A stretch of 64,000 nucleotides of DNA from Leucobacter chromiireducens subsp. solipictus (GTDB lineage Bacteria; Actinomycetota; Actinomycetes; Actinomycetales; Microbacteriaceae): positions 124,001 through 188,000 of the forward strand of contig NZ_QYAC01000005.1 in the NCBI RefSeq assembly GCF_016758195.1, in the 5' to 3' direction. The notes under the pieces were generated by a model. That model was not told the origin of the DNA. It did no database searches and saw only the letters and a program-made list of their open reading frames with translations. A program made the translations under genes and the position numbers. Positions 9,301 through 17,155 of the stretch are shown in pieces; within the stretch, counting starts at the first letter, position 1, and each line of letters opens with the position of its first letter.

Positions 9301-10788
9301 AAGCGCACGGTCTCCTACACCGTGACGGTGCTCGCGGCGGACGCCAACGCGGAGTCGCGCCAGGCACCGGCGGGGGACGGCGAACCGCACGGCTACCTGC
9401 TGCGGAACTTTGTGACCAGCGCGGGCAAGACCCCGCCGACCGAGTGCGCGCCGAAGCCCGGCGAGAACGTGCTCTGCACTGAGCACCCGATCCCCGCGTG
9501 GGACATCGTGAAGTCCGCGCAGCCACCGAACAATGCGTCACTCCACACCGGCGGCAACGTCTACTACACGGTGGCGATCCGGAACTTCTCGGGCTCCCCG
9601 CTCGCGGGCGTGCACCTTTCGGACGACATCACTGAGGTGATGCGCGTCGCCACCTGGGACCCCGAGGCTCCCCGGGTGGTGCCCAAGGTGCAGGGTGTGC
9701 GGTTCCTGAACGCCGCGGGCGCGCAGGTGGACCAGGACGGCAACGTGATGCAGAACGCGGGGCGCCCCGGCATCGCCGCGCAGGACGGCCCTGACTCGCT
9801 GCCCTACGAGGTGGTGACCGCACCGGTGCACCAGAACCCGAGTGGTCGCGCGGCCTCGGAGGATCCGCGACGCGGTTCGTGGACGCTCGACACCGAGGCG
9901 TTCGACATCCCTCAGGGCGTTGTGCGCGCCGAGGTCAGTTACGCCGTGCAGGTGGGGTACCCGGCAGATCCGGTGAATCCGACGCAGCCGTGGCAGCGTG
10001 ATGGGTCCAAGGTGCCTGCGGCCCCAATGGCGCTGTTCGACAACTTTGTCGCTGGCACGTCGACCTCGCTCCCGCCGCTGAGCTGTGAGCTCGGCACGGA
10101 CGTGACGCAGGACGAGCGGTGCCAGACCCGGCACCAGCTCGGTGACGGCTACTTCCACATCCAGAAGAACTCGACCGCGGCCGATCCGGACAACCCTGGC
10201 TCCGTGAAGTGGAACCTGCAGGGCGTGGAATTCGAGATCCGGGACACCCCGAACGGGGGGCCCACGCAGGCGATCTGCGATGTGACGCAGAACGCTGAGT
10301 GCGCGGAATTCTTCCGGCACACGGACGCCTCTGACGGGCAGGCCCCGGGCTCCTGGCACGCGAGCAACCTGCCCGAGGGCGACTACTACCTGGTGGAGAC
10401 GAAGGCGGCGGAGGGGCACCAGTTGCTCGCCGAGCCGATCCGGTTCCACGTGGGACCCGTCCAGGCCGGGCAGCCGCTCGGTCAGGGGCAGCTCGGGATC
10501 TACCAGCCCGGGATCCCGGCGGACCGCTCGTTCAATGGCGCCGCGGGCGATCGCGTCGACGATTTCTTCCTGCCGCGCTGTGACGCGCCCACGAAGCTGC
10601 CGAGCGGCGGCGGCCCGGCGTGTGTCATGCCGACCGGCTGGCTCATGCAGGTCTACGACCCGAAGCTCCTGCCGCTCCCGATGGCCGGCGGGGTCCCGCC
10701 GATCACACTGATCGCGGGCGGGGCGCTCCTGGCGCTGGGTGCGGGGCTGTGGATCCGGCGCTCACTGCGCGCCCGCGCTGCCGCCTGA
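6334..10788 (+). CDS. Giant sortase-anchored surface protein, probable pilus tip/adhesin
   Basis: 1484 residues; ATG 6334 follows GGGGGA. A signal peptide ends near AFA-EA (residue 43), then a Pro/Glu-rich stalk. Residues about 140-462 match the choice-of-anchor A beta domain (SVYVGGNYTR...LVVRGNATF...). Residues 480-764 (TFYALDQVQGTTFKLHRYT...) look like a beta-propeller of the DUF6923 type. Then come a prealbumin-like module (767-887), two DUF11-type repeats (888-1005, from LAITKTANPASG; 1054-1220, from WDIVKSAQPP), and a SpaA-type prealbumin domain (1273-1376) with the E-box-like YYLVETKAAEGHQL. The C terminus has LPMAG (1448-1452), a hydrophobic helix and RRSLRARAAA: a sorting signal, with alanine in place of the usual threonine. 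Followed by pilin and sortase genes, it is probably the tip or minor pilin. Confidence 0.88.
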   Translation: MQNRSMLRRALRKPQRRLAGIIVAGAVLAGAIMPLSAVVPAFAEAAPAETTPELDSSAPEHQYSEPAGEPPTAPEDPADIEAPAQPDAASGQPGGTAEPAPTELPDAAVPNPETPGEVTDRGAAAPLAAAPFAAAPVCVPPSGVGTVHPANPSKPTPVDGNASVYVGGNYTRTAGAELEGQLVVRGNATFAAGSKYNIGWVGAGSGLIPAEGSTALRVGGNVSVGSGAELITGTVDAATGAPKPVHVRVGGTVTGSGSIALQHTGSTTQTALGRDAALGRPAFSTWADGGHAALRQVVERNQNSGALGTVTTEAGGFLTLTGAPGATRHQFVIDASLLGTQAWALNLGANIAPNHPIVITVTGASPTVNISGVWVNKQQLSMGDARFGQAATQLLWAFPTATKVTVAGAQVPGSVIVPTPGSATTVTAMGANGRYWVAGDLTHNGAGSEFHAFPFIGDPETGCENPVDPEPPVVVEPEAPATCDANTFYALDQVQGTTFKLHRYTVNDRDRITRHDADVLLGQSSLLQGWNANALGMSSPRDFMFTGQKSTDTEVRVFRATQGQSGNLSVTRVGTKKLNIDSGKTVVAGAVEPKSGDFYFGYYSVATGQKQATLHVYRTPGSGTAETAKLLTATITTSVEMTNYWGNGDFAFDANGNLHFVLSSSTKAGDWWQPAVPGQAVVGSLTAQQLESGKSVRVSSSTPQRNPLNEAGGFNGLAYLGSGKMVAEQGSSQTLAEPGTLKPIGTPQQNSNFSLVDLASCASPPTLTLQKNVIDRVENADQFQLELLRGGTVLNEALTSGTKAGVQAEKIENVPVEAGATYRIRETFPAAGSAKMYQSALACVQDPAGSKKPLTVTPVQAHEWDVTIPTAAGVTGAEVLCTITNDPLHPNLAITKTANPASGTAVQAGQQITYTVTFENTGRGEARVKHVDHLADVLDDAKLDVKSLRYGDGARVTGQTAPLTPVGITGKFTPENGQLAITGAVPPGAKRTVSYTVTVLAADANAESRQAPAGDGEPHGYLLRNFVTSAGKTPPTECAPKPGENVLCTEHPIPAWDIVKSAQPPNNASLHTGGNVYYTVAIRNFSGSPLAGVHLSDDITEVMRVATWDPEAPRVVPKVQGVRFLNAAGAQVDQDGNVMQNAGRPGIAAQDGPDSLPYEVVTAPVHQNPSGRAASEDPRRGSWTLDTEAFDIPQGVVRAEVSYAVQVGYPADPVNPTQPWQRDGSKVPAAPMALFDNFVAGTSTSLPPLSCELGTDVTQDERCQTRHQLGDGYFHIQKNSTAADPDNPGSVKWNLQGVEFEIRDTPNGGPTQAICDVTQNAECAEFFRHTDASDGQAPGSWHASNLPEGDYYLVETKAAEGHQLLAEPIRFHVGPVQAGQPLGQGQLGIYQPGIPADRSFNGAAGDRVDDFFLPRCDAPTKLPSGGGPACVMPTGWLMQVYDPKLLPLPMAGGVPPITLIAGGALLALGAGLWIRRSLRARAAA

Positions 10789-10838
10789 CTCGGCCGCACA
10801 GATTTCTCAACGTTTCACCGTTCACGAAAGGAACACCC

Positions 10839-12380
10839 ATGAATCGACAGCGAGGCATTCTCGCCAGCATCGGCGCGGCAGCCACCGCGCTGCTGCTTGC
10901 CTTCGGCGGGGCATCCGCCGCGCAGGCTGCGCCCAGCAGCTTGCCCGATCCCGGAGCCACCGGCAGCATCAACATTCACAAGTTCGAGCAGCCTGCAACC
11001 GCGGGCGACGAGTCCACGGGCGCGGTGCGCGACACCACCGGCCTGACCGCGATTCCGGGCGTGACCTTCACGGTCACCCCGATCACGAATCTGGACCTCA
11101 CGAAGAATGCCGGCTGGCAGGCCGCCAGCAGGCTGACGCTGGACGCCGCGACCGCCCGGATCTCGGGCACCGGAACGGACGGCAAGCCGGCTCAGCTGGG
11201 CACCGCGCTCCCGCCGCAGACCACGAACGCGGCGGGCGACGCGACGTTCGCTGACCTCCCGCTCGGCATGTACCTGGTGCAGGAGACCCAGGCACCCGCC
11301 GGTGTGACCAAGGCCGCACCGTTCCTGGTGACGGTGCCGCTGACGGACCCCGACACGCGTGACGCGTGGATCACCGACATTCACGTCTACCCGAAGAACT
11401 CGACGGTGAAGGCCGAGAAGTCGGTTCAGGATGAGCGCGCGACCAAGGTCGGCGACGCGATCAGCTGGACGATCACGGGCGACCTGCCCCGCACGGCGAA
11501 CGCCGATGGGAGCTTCGCGGCACCGACCGGGTACCGCGTGGTTGACGAGCTCGACGCGCGTCTGGCGCTCACGAAGACCGAGGTCTCGCTGACCGCAGGC
11601 CCCGCGCTCGTCGAGGGCACCGACTACTTCGTCGACACCGTCGGCAACACCGTCACGATCGATTTCCAGGCCCCCGGCCTCGTGAAGCTCGGCACCGCCG
11701 CCGCGGACCCCCAGGCGAAGGTGCGCGTGGTGCTGACCACGACGGTGATCTCGCTCGCGGATGGCACCATCGGTGACGGCAAGATCACGAACACCGCCGT
11801 CGTGTTCCCCAACAAGGACTCCTTCGAGGTGAAGCCCGGCGAGCCGGGTGGCCCGGTCGTGACCCCCGAGGTCGAGAGTCGCTGGGGCGACGTGCTCATC
11901 AGCAAGGTCTCCACCCAGGACGCCGCGGCGAAGCTCGCCGGTGCCAAGTTCCAGGTTTTCACCTCCGAGGCCGACGCAAAGCAGGCCGGTACCGCAGCGG
12001 CCAAGCCGGTGGCGATCAACGGCGTGGATACCTTCGAGACGGCGGCCGACGGCACGGTTCGGATCTCCGGCCTGCACGTCAGCGATTTCGTGAACGGTGC
12101 GGAGATCTCCAGCGCGGACGACTACCGCTACTACTGGATCGTTGAGGTCGAGGCACCGAAGGGGTACGAGCTCCTCGCCGAACCGATCCGCACGACCGTC
12201 ACCGCGGGCGGCACCGCCGTGGAGGCGCTGACTGTCGAGAACGCTCCGAAGAACGCCGGATTCGAGCTGCCCCTCACGGGCGCGGCGGGGACCTGGATGT
12301 TCACCATCGCGGGCCTGCTGGTCATCGGCGGCGGCATCGCGATGCTGCTGCGCCGCCGGAAGGCGGATCGCGCCGCATAA
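10839..12380 (+). CDS. SpaA/SpaH-type isopeptide-forming backbone pilin
   Basis: 513 residues; ATG 10839 follows GAAAGGAA. Signal peptide ends near AQA-AP (residue 31). An N-terminal prealbumin domain has a first E-box (YLVQETQAPAG). The pilin motif IHVYPKN places the polymerising lysine at K186. A middle DUF-type D2 domain (about 195-345) follows, then a C-terminal SpaA domain with the second E-box YYWIVEVEAPKGYELL (key glutamate E436). The sorting signal is LPLTG at 477-481, a hydrophobic helix and RRRKADRAA. Class C sortases join the threonine of one subunit to the pilin lysine of the next, building a covalent fibre. The sortase gene starts 21 bp downstream, so the two are surely co-transcribed. 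Confidence 0.95.
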   Translation: MNRQRGILASIGAAATALLLAFGGASAAQAAPSSLPDPGATGSINIHKFEQPATAGDESTGAVRDTTGLTAIPGVTFTVTPITNLDLTKNAGWQAASRLTLDAATARISGTGTDGKPAQLGTALPPQTTNAAGDATFADLPLGMYLVQETQAPAGVTKAAPFLVTVPLTDPDTRDAWITDIHVYPKNSTVKAEKSVQDERATKVGDAISWTITGDLPRTANADGSFAAPTGYRVVDELDARLALTKTEVSLTAGPALVEGTDYFVDTVGNTVTIDFQAPGLVKLGTAAADPQAKVRVVLTTTVISLADGTIGDGKITNTAVVFPNKDSFEVKPGEPGGPVVTPEVESRWGDVLISKVSTQDAAAKLAGAKFQVFTSEADAKQAGTAAAKPVAINGVDTFETAADGTVRISGLHVSDFVNGAEISSADDYRYYWIVEVEAPKGYELLAEPIRTTVTAGGTAVEALTVENAPKNAGFELPLTGAAGTWMFTIAGLLVIGGGIAMLLRRRKADRAA

Positions 12381-12401
12381 GCGCGTTCAGGGGATCCTTT
12401 C

Positions 12402-13355
12402 GTGACGACGTCGACCGCGCCCGCGCTTCCGACCACCCTACGGGGCGGTCGGAAGCGCGGGCGCGGCGATGCCGTGCTCGTCGTCCTCGTGATCACGATC
12501 GGACTTGCGATCCTGCTCTATCCGGTTGCCGCGGATTGGTTCTCGTCCCGCAACCACAACTCGGAGATCACCGGCTACCGCCAGGAGGTCACCGATATCG
12601 ACCCGGCCGCTCGCGCCGAAGAGCTGCTGCTCGCTGACGCCTACAATGCACATATGCCGCAGGGACTGCTGCGCGATCCGTACTCAAGCGCCCCGGTCGG
12701 GCCGGAAGAAGAAGACGAGGCGTACGCGGCCTACGAACAGATTCTCCGAGTGAGCGACCGCGGGGTGATCGGCGCGGTGAGCTACCCGTCGCTCGGGATC
12801 ACCCTGCCGCTGTCACACGGTACCTCCGATGAGGTCATCTCGAAGGGCGCCGGCCACCTCTACGGCTCCTCGCTGCCCGTGGGCGGACCCTCCACCCACT
12901 CCGTCCTCACCGCGCACTCCGGTCTTGCGAACGCGCGGCTGTTTACCCCGCTCGTCGACGGCGCTCGCGTGGGGGATACGTTCTCCGTGGAAGTGCTCGG
13001 GGAGAAGCACTACTACGAGGTTCGTTCGGTGCGGAACGTTCTTCCCGATAACACTGACTCGCTCCGCATTGAAGCGGGGAAGGACATGGTCACCCTCATT
13101 ACCTGTTCACCGATCGGCGTGAATAGCCACCGCCTCCTCGTGCGAGGTGAGCGTGTGCCGGGACCCGAGGCCGACTCGGGTGCGCTGCACAGTGACGAGT
13201 TGAGCGCTGGGTTCCCGTGGTGGATTCTGGCGTTGCTCGGCGGTGCTGGTGCGACGAGCGGCGCGCTCATCCTGCAGCAGCGGGCCCGGACACGACGTCG
13301 GCTGGCGGCGACAGGTGCAAGCGCAGTGGACGAACCTGGGGGCGGCACACTCTAG
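12402..13355 (+). CDS. srtC: Class C (pilus-specific) sortase
   Basis: 317 residues from GTG 12402 with AGGGGA upstream. Membrane helices at about 24-43 and 275-297 give the two-helix topology of class C sortases. The DPY lid (D92-P93-Y94) precedes the catalytic domain. The catalytic triad is H172 (LTAHSGLANARLF), C235 (TLITCSPIGVNSHR) and R244. The enzyme polymerises the preceding LPLTG pilin via K186 and probably attaches the tip protein. It may also do the final wall anchoring unless a housekeeping sortase elsewhere does so; none is seen in this window. Confidence 0.95.
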   Translation: MTTSTAPALPTTLRGGRKRGRGDAVLVVLVITIGLAILLYPVAADWFSSRNHNSEITGYRQEVTDIDPAARAEELLLADAYNAHMPQGLLRDPYSSAPVGPEEEDEAYAAYEQILRVSDRGVIGAVSYPSLGITLPLSHGTSDEVISKGAGHLYGSSLPVGGPSTHSVLTAHSGLANARLFTPLVDGARVGDTFSVEVLGEKHYYEVRSVRNVLPDNTDSLRIEAGKDMVTLITCSPIGVNSHRLLVRGERVPGPEADSGALHSDELSAGFPWWILALLGGAGATSGALILQQRARTRRRLAATGASAVDEPGGGTL

Positions 13356-13398
13356 CGCCGTGGGTTATCCTGAAGGTGGAGACTTCGGGGGATGGTCT

Positions 13399-16101
13399 AT
13401 GGCAAGTGAACACACAGGTACATCATTGGCGATGCCCGCCGCGGACCCCGTTCCCCTCACCCCGCCGCGACCCGGGGGAAGCATTCCGCAGCAGCGGTTC
13501 ACCGCGATCGAGCGCGCGCGGCTCTTCCCGCAGCTCATCGCCCCGATCACCCTGTTCTCTGCCCCCGCGGGCATGGGGAAGACCGTGCTCGCGAGCCAGT
13601 GGGTGCGCAGTCCCGCGTTTGCGCACCTCCGGGTCTGCTGGGTGCGCGTGCCCGAAGCCGGCAGCGGCCCGGGAGAGCTGTGGCGGGCCATACGTGAGGC
13701 GCTCACCGGCGAAGAAGCGTGTGAGGAGCGTGGGGCCGCGCAGGGCAGCGCCGCACGCTTTGTCGTCGCCCACGAGCGTACCGCCGCACACCGCGCCGTG
13801 ACCCGGCTCACGGGCCCGACCATGCTCATCATCGACGACTATCAGCGTCTCACTCGGCCCGCGCTCGACCTGGAACTGGCAGAGCTCCCTGAGCTCAGCG
13901 CGCACCTCCACCTCACGGTGCTGTCCCGTCGCTTCGCCGCGCTCGACGGTCCGCTCGTCGCCGCCCGGAGCACGGTCCAGGTGTGCAGCGACGAACACTT
14001 CGCCTTCACGGTCGAAGACTCACGCGCCCTCGGTGCGCGCCTCGGACTGAGCAGCGAGCGGCTCGTGGACAAGATTCATGTGGGGGCTGGCGGCTGGCCC
14101 TATGCGGTCAGGCTTCTGCTGAATGCGATCACCGACGGGGCCACCGTGGATGACCTCGACGCGCTCAGTGAGCGCTTCGTGACCGACTACACCGAACGCT
14201 CGCTTTCCGCCCTCGGGCAGCGCGCCCTGTACATCACCGCCGTGTGCGATCGCGTGAGCATCGAGCTGCTCAGTGAAACGATCGGACTGGCGTACGCCGA
14301 AACCGCCTCGATCGTGGACCGCATCTGCGAGCTCGGCCTCGGCACGCTCCACTGGTACCCGGGCGGCGCCCGCCTCCGCTGTCATCCCGGCTTCGCCACG
14401 GCCTTGCGGCGTCGCGCCCGGCGCGAGCTCGGCGCGACCGAGACTCGGCAACTGCAGCACCAGCACGCGATCGAACTGAGCCACGACGAACCCGAGCAGG
14501 GCATCCGCGCTCTGCTCTCGCTGCGCGAGTACGCGGATGCGAGCCGGGCACTGTCGACCGTGTTTCCCGAACGCATCGGCGTTTCCGGCCAGGTTTTCGA
14601 ACCCTTACACGGCATCCCGATCGACGACCTCACCGCACACCCCTTTCTGCTCGGGGCCTTCCTGCTCTCAGAGATCTGGAACGCCAACTGCACGGTCGAT
14701 GAGGCAACGGACATGCGTGAGGCGCTCCGCGTCGGCGTTGCCCAGCACGTGCACCCGGAGGATCCTGAACGGTACTTCCCAACGCGGGCTATCCTGGTCG
14801 CGGTGGAACGGCTCGACGATGACGGACGCGCGCTCGAATTGGCGCGTGCGCTCGAACGGGAACTCCTGGAGGGCTACGCGGCGAGCGCGGCCGGCGTGAG
14901 TTTCACGCCGCTGCATCTGGCCACACCGTTCATTTTCTCGACCATCGCCGAGACCGGACAAACCTCAGGCGATCTCAGACTTGCGGCCCGCTGCTTTCAA
15001 CGCGCGGCGGAGTGGGCGGAACTGCTCGACGCGGAAGCGAAGCAGTACCGGGCGTACACCGGGATCGCGGTGGTCGCTGCGATCAATGGAGAGACGGCTC
15101 GAGCGCGCAGCGTGCTCGCCGCCGCTGAGGAACTCACCCAGCTCCTGCCCGACGGGCACGGCGCACGCGCCAGCCTCAACGTCACGGTCGCGCGCCTGTT
15201 GATCGCCGCGGAGGCGGCGGATCCGGCGCAGCTGGCCGATCTTCTCGCCACGGTGACACAACCGCACGCCACACTGATCGAGTGGCCGTACCTTGCGTTG
15301 GCCGAAGCGGAGATCGTGCGACAGCGCGACGGCAACCTCGCCGCGATCGCGGGGCTCGACGCACGGATCCGTGAGGCCAAGCGGTTCTACCCGCACCGGA
15401 ACGACCCGCAACAGGTGCTTGAAGCCTACGCCGCGCAGGTCCTCGCCACGCACGGCAACTACCGGGAGTCCTGGGATCGGCTGGCAACGCTGCCCCAGGG
15501 ATTCCCGGACGGCATCCTGGGCCGGGCGCGCCTGGCTCTCCTCCGCGGGGACGACGCCGCGGCGGTGGCCGAAAGCTCGGCGCTGCTCAACGGTCGCGCC
15601 AGCACCTGGTTGCGGATCGCGGCGCGGCTCGTGCGCGCCGCCGCCCACTGGTCGCTCGGGGACGCTCACGCCGCTGCGGGAGACTTTCAGGCTGCGGCAG
15701 AGGCGATGACCAAACACGGCACCCACAGCGGCCTCGAACTCATCCCCTACGACACGCTCACCGAGCTCGCCGAGGCGTCACCGCAACCGCTTCCCGCGAC
15801 ACTCGCGCGCGTCATTCGGGATCTCCCCGCGTCGAGCCGCTGTGAGCCGTACGCGTCACTGACCGAAGCCGAACTCCGGATTCTCGAGGCCATCGCCGAG
15901 TCTTCCGCGCCGCTCCCCGTCATCGCAGAATCGCTGTTCGTGACGCCGCACACCGTCAAGTTTCACCTGCGGAGCGTGTATCGAAAACTGCGGGTGGCCG
16001 GGCGCGAAGCGGCCGCGGTGCGGGCCCGCGAGATCGGCATCGTCGACCCGGTGCCGGCGATCACCGCGCCCCGCATGCCTGGCGTCGCGGCTACGGCCTG
16101 A
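13399..16101 (+). CDS. MalT-like ATP-dependent LuxR (LAL) regulator
   Basis: 900 residues. An N-terminal STAND/AAA-type ATPase has Walker A APAGMGKT (K61, T62) and Walker B MLIIDDYQRL (about residues 144-153). A long helical repeat region (about 350-800) resembles the TPR-like sensor of MalT. The C-terminal LuxR helix-turn-helix spans about 822-885 (SLTEAELRILEAIAE...VTPHTVKFHLRSVYRKL). Such proteins are large ATP-driven activators that switch on when a ligand is bound. The gene starts 43 bp after srtC on the same strand, with TTATCC in the gap, so it is probably the dedicated pilus regulator with its own weak promoter. The 3' end overlaps the convergent NUDIX gene by 11 bp. ATG 13399 is chosen; its ribosome-binding site is modest (GGGGGA). 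Confidence 0.85.
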   Translation: MASEHTGTSLAMPAADPVPLTPPRPGGSIPQQRFTAIERARLFPQLIAPITLFSAPAGMGKTVLASQWVRSPAFAHLRVCWVRVPEAGSGPGELWRAIREALTGEEACEERGAAQGSAARFVVAHERTAAHRAVTRLTGPTMLIIDDYQRLTRPALDLELAELPELSAHLHLTVLSRRFAALDGPLVAARSTVQVCSDEHFAFTVEDSRALGARLGLSSERLVDKIHVGAGGWPYAVRLLLNAITDGATVDDLDALSERFVTDYTERSLSALGQRALYITAVCDRVSIELLSETIGLAYAETASIVDRICELGLGTLHWYPGGARLRCHPGFATALRRRARRELGATETRQLQHQHAIELSHDEPEQGIRALLSLREYADASRALSTVFPERIGVSGQVFEPLHGIPIDDLTAHPFLLGAFLLSEIWNANCTVDEATDMREALRVGVAQHVHPEDPERYFPTRAILVAVERLDDDGRALELARALERELLEGYAASAAGVSFTPLHLATPFIFSTIAETGQTSGDLRLAARCFQRAAEWAELLDAEAKQYRAYTGIAVVAAINGETARARSVLAAAEELTQLLPDGHGARASLNVTVARLLIAAEAADPAQLADLLATVTQPHATLIEWPYLALAEAEIVRQRDGNLAAIAGLDARIREAKRFYPHRNDPQQVLEAYAAQVLATHGNYRESWDRLATLPQGFPDGILGRARLALLRGDDAAAVAESSALLNGRASTWLRIAARLVRAAAHWSLGDAHAAAGDFQAAAEAMTKHGTHSGLELIPYDTLTELAEASPQPLPATLARVIRDLPASSRCEPYASLTEAELRILEAIAESSAPLPVIAESLFVTPHTVKFHLRSVYRKLRVAGREAAAVRAREIGIVDPVPAITAPRMPGVAATA

Positions 16102-16777
16102 CGGGAAACTCTCGGCCCGCATCCCACGGTTCAGACCAGCCGAGCTCGTCGAACAGGGTCGCCAGCAGGATCCCGGTGAACCCCCACACGATGCGGGAGC
16201 CGAACTGGGGTCCCAGCTTGAACGCGGCACCCCGATGGTGATACCCCGAGCGAGTGAGGACCGAGGTGCCGCGCGCGCGAGGGCTGAGCAGCTCGGCGAC
16301 CGGGGTTCGGAACACTTCGACCGACTCCGAATGATCGGCAGCCACGGCACTCGGCAACCGCCACCAGCCGACGACGGGGGTAACGAGATTGTTGCTCACG
16401 GGAATGTGGACCTCGGGCAACATCCCCAGGACCTCAACCCCCGCCGGCTCCAGCCCGGTCTCTTCCTGGGCCTCGCGCAGCGCGGTCGCCGCGGCGTCGG
16501 CATCCCCGGCCTCGACGCCCCCGCCGGGGAACGCAATCTGCCCCGCGTGATGCCGCATCCTGTCGGCACGCCGGGTGAGCAAGACGTCCAGTTCCGGCGG
16601 CACCGTCGTGGCCCCGCCGACGGCGGGCTTCCGATCCAGCGCGCCAAACAGGATGAGCACCGCGGAGTGCCGAAGCGGCGCATCCGCAAGCGCGCCTTGG
16701 GGCGGAAACTGGAGTCGGAGTCCACGCCCCATGAGCGCCCGAAGCTCCTCCTGCGCAGCGGCAACTGACCGGTCCAT
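16091..16777 (-). CDS. nudL: NUDIX hydrolase, CoA pyrophosphatase type (NudL)
   Basis: 228 residues. The NudL/UPF0035 signature LLTRRADRMRHHAGQIAFPGG precedes a NUDIX box beginning at GGGVEAGD and ending REAQEETGLEP, with the catalytic glutamates intact. The family splits CoA and its derivatives into 3',5'-ADP and 4'-phosphopantetheine. ATG 16777 lies 7 nt after a TAGGCT box, so the message is probably leaderless. Convergent overlap of 11 bp with the LAL regulator gene. Confidence 0.88.
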   Translation of the reverse strand: MDRSVAAAQEELRALMGRGLRLQFPPQGALADAPLRHSAVLILFGALDRKPAVGGATTVPPELDVLLTRRADRMRHHAGQIAFPGGGVEAGDADAAATALREAQEETGLEPAGVEVLGMLPEVHIPVSNNLVTPVVGWWRLPSAVAADHSESVEVFRTPVAELLSPRARGTSVLTRSGYHHRGAAFKLGPQFGSRIVWGFTGILLATLFDELGWSEPWDAGREFPVRP

Positions 16778-16784
16778 AGCCGTC

Positions 16785-16790
16785 AGCCTA
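16785..16790 (-). promoter_or_regulatory. -10 box (TAGGCT) of a leaderless nudL transcript
   Basis: TAGGCT on the minus strand, seven nt before the ATG at 16777. No ribosome-binding site is present, so the start codon probably coincides with the transcript 5' end. Confidence 0.5.
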
Positions 16791-16804
16791 GCGGTCCGCC
16801 GGGG

Positions 16805-17155
16805 TTATCCCTCCGCGAGCAGGTCCGAGATCCCCTCGGGCACACGCTGCGAGCGCGCCCACGGCTCGCGGTCGCGGCGCGCCACACGCTTCATCTGCTG
16901 GGACTCTTCCGCACGGACCTGCGTGAGCACGGCGATCACGGCGGCGCGCTCTTCGGCGCTCACCTGCCGGGTCACGAAGTGAATGTCCTCACCGCGGATC
17001 GTGTCGTCCTGCGGGCCGAGTTCTTCGCGCTTCGCGGCGTCGCGGGCGGCCGCGTCCGGCGGCAGGTGGCCGTCGGAGAGTTCGGCGAGGTCCGCGTCCT
17101 CACGCACTGAGACAGCGATAGACTCGGCGCTGCTCGGAGTCTGCACGGCGCTCAC
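16805..17155 (-). CDS. accE: Acyl-CoA carboxylase epsilon subunit-like protein
   Basis: 116 residues. After an acidic, disordered first half, residues 60-112 ([27 protein letters not shown]...[18 protein letters not shown]) match the short actinobacterial ACC-epsilon domain, which binds the beta carboxyltransferase subunit and stabilises acetyl/propionyl-CoA carboxylase complexes. The disordered extension is longer than in many epsilon subunits. The GTG start overlaps the accD stop (GTGA), which implies translational coupling. Confidence 0.8.
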   Translation of the reverse strand: MSAVQTPSSAESIAVSVREDADLAELSDGHLPPDAAARDAAKREELGPQDDTIRGEDIHFVTRQVSAEERAAVIAVLTQVRAEESQQMKRVARRDREPWARSQRVPEGISDLLAEG

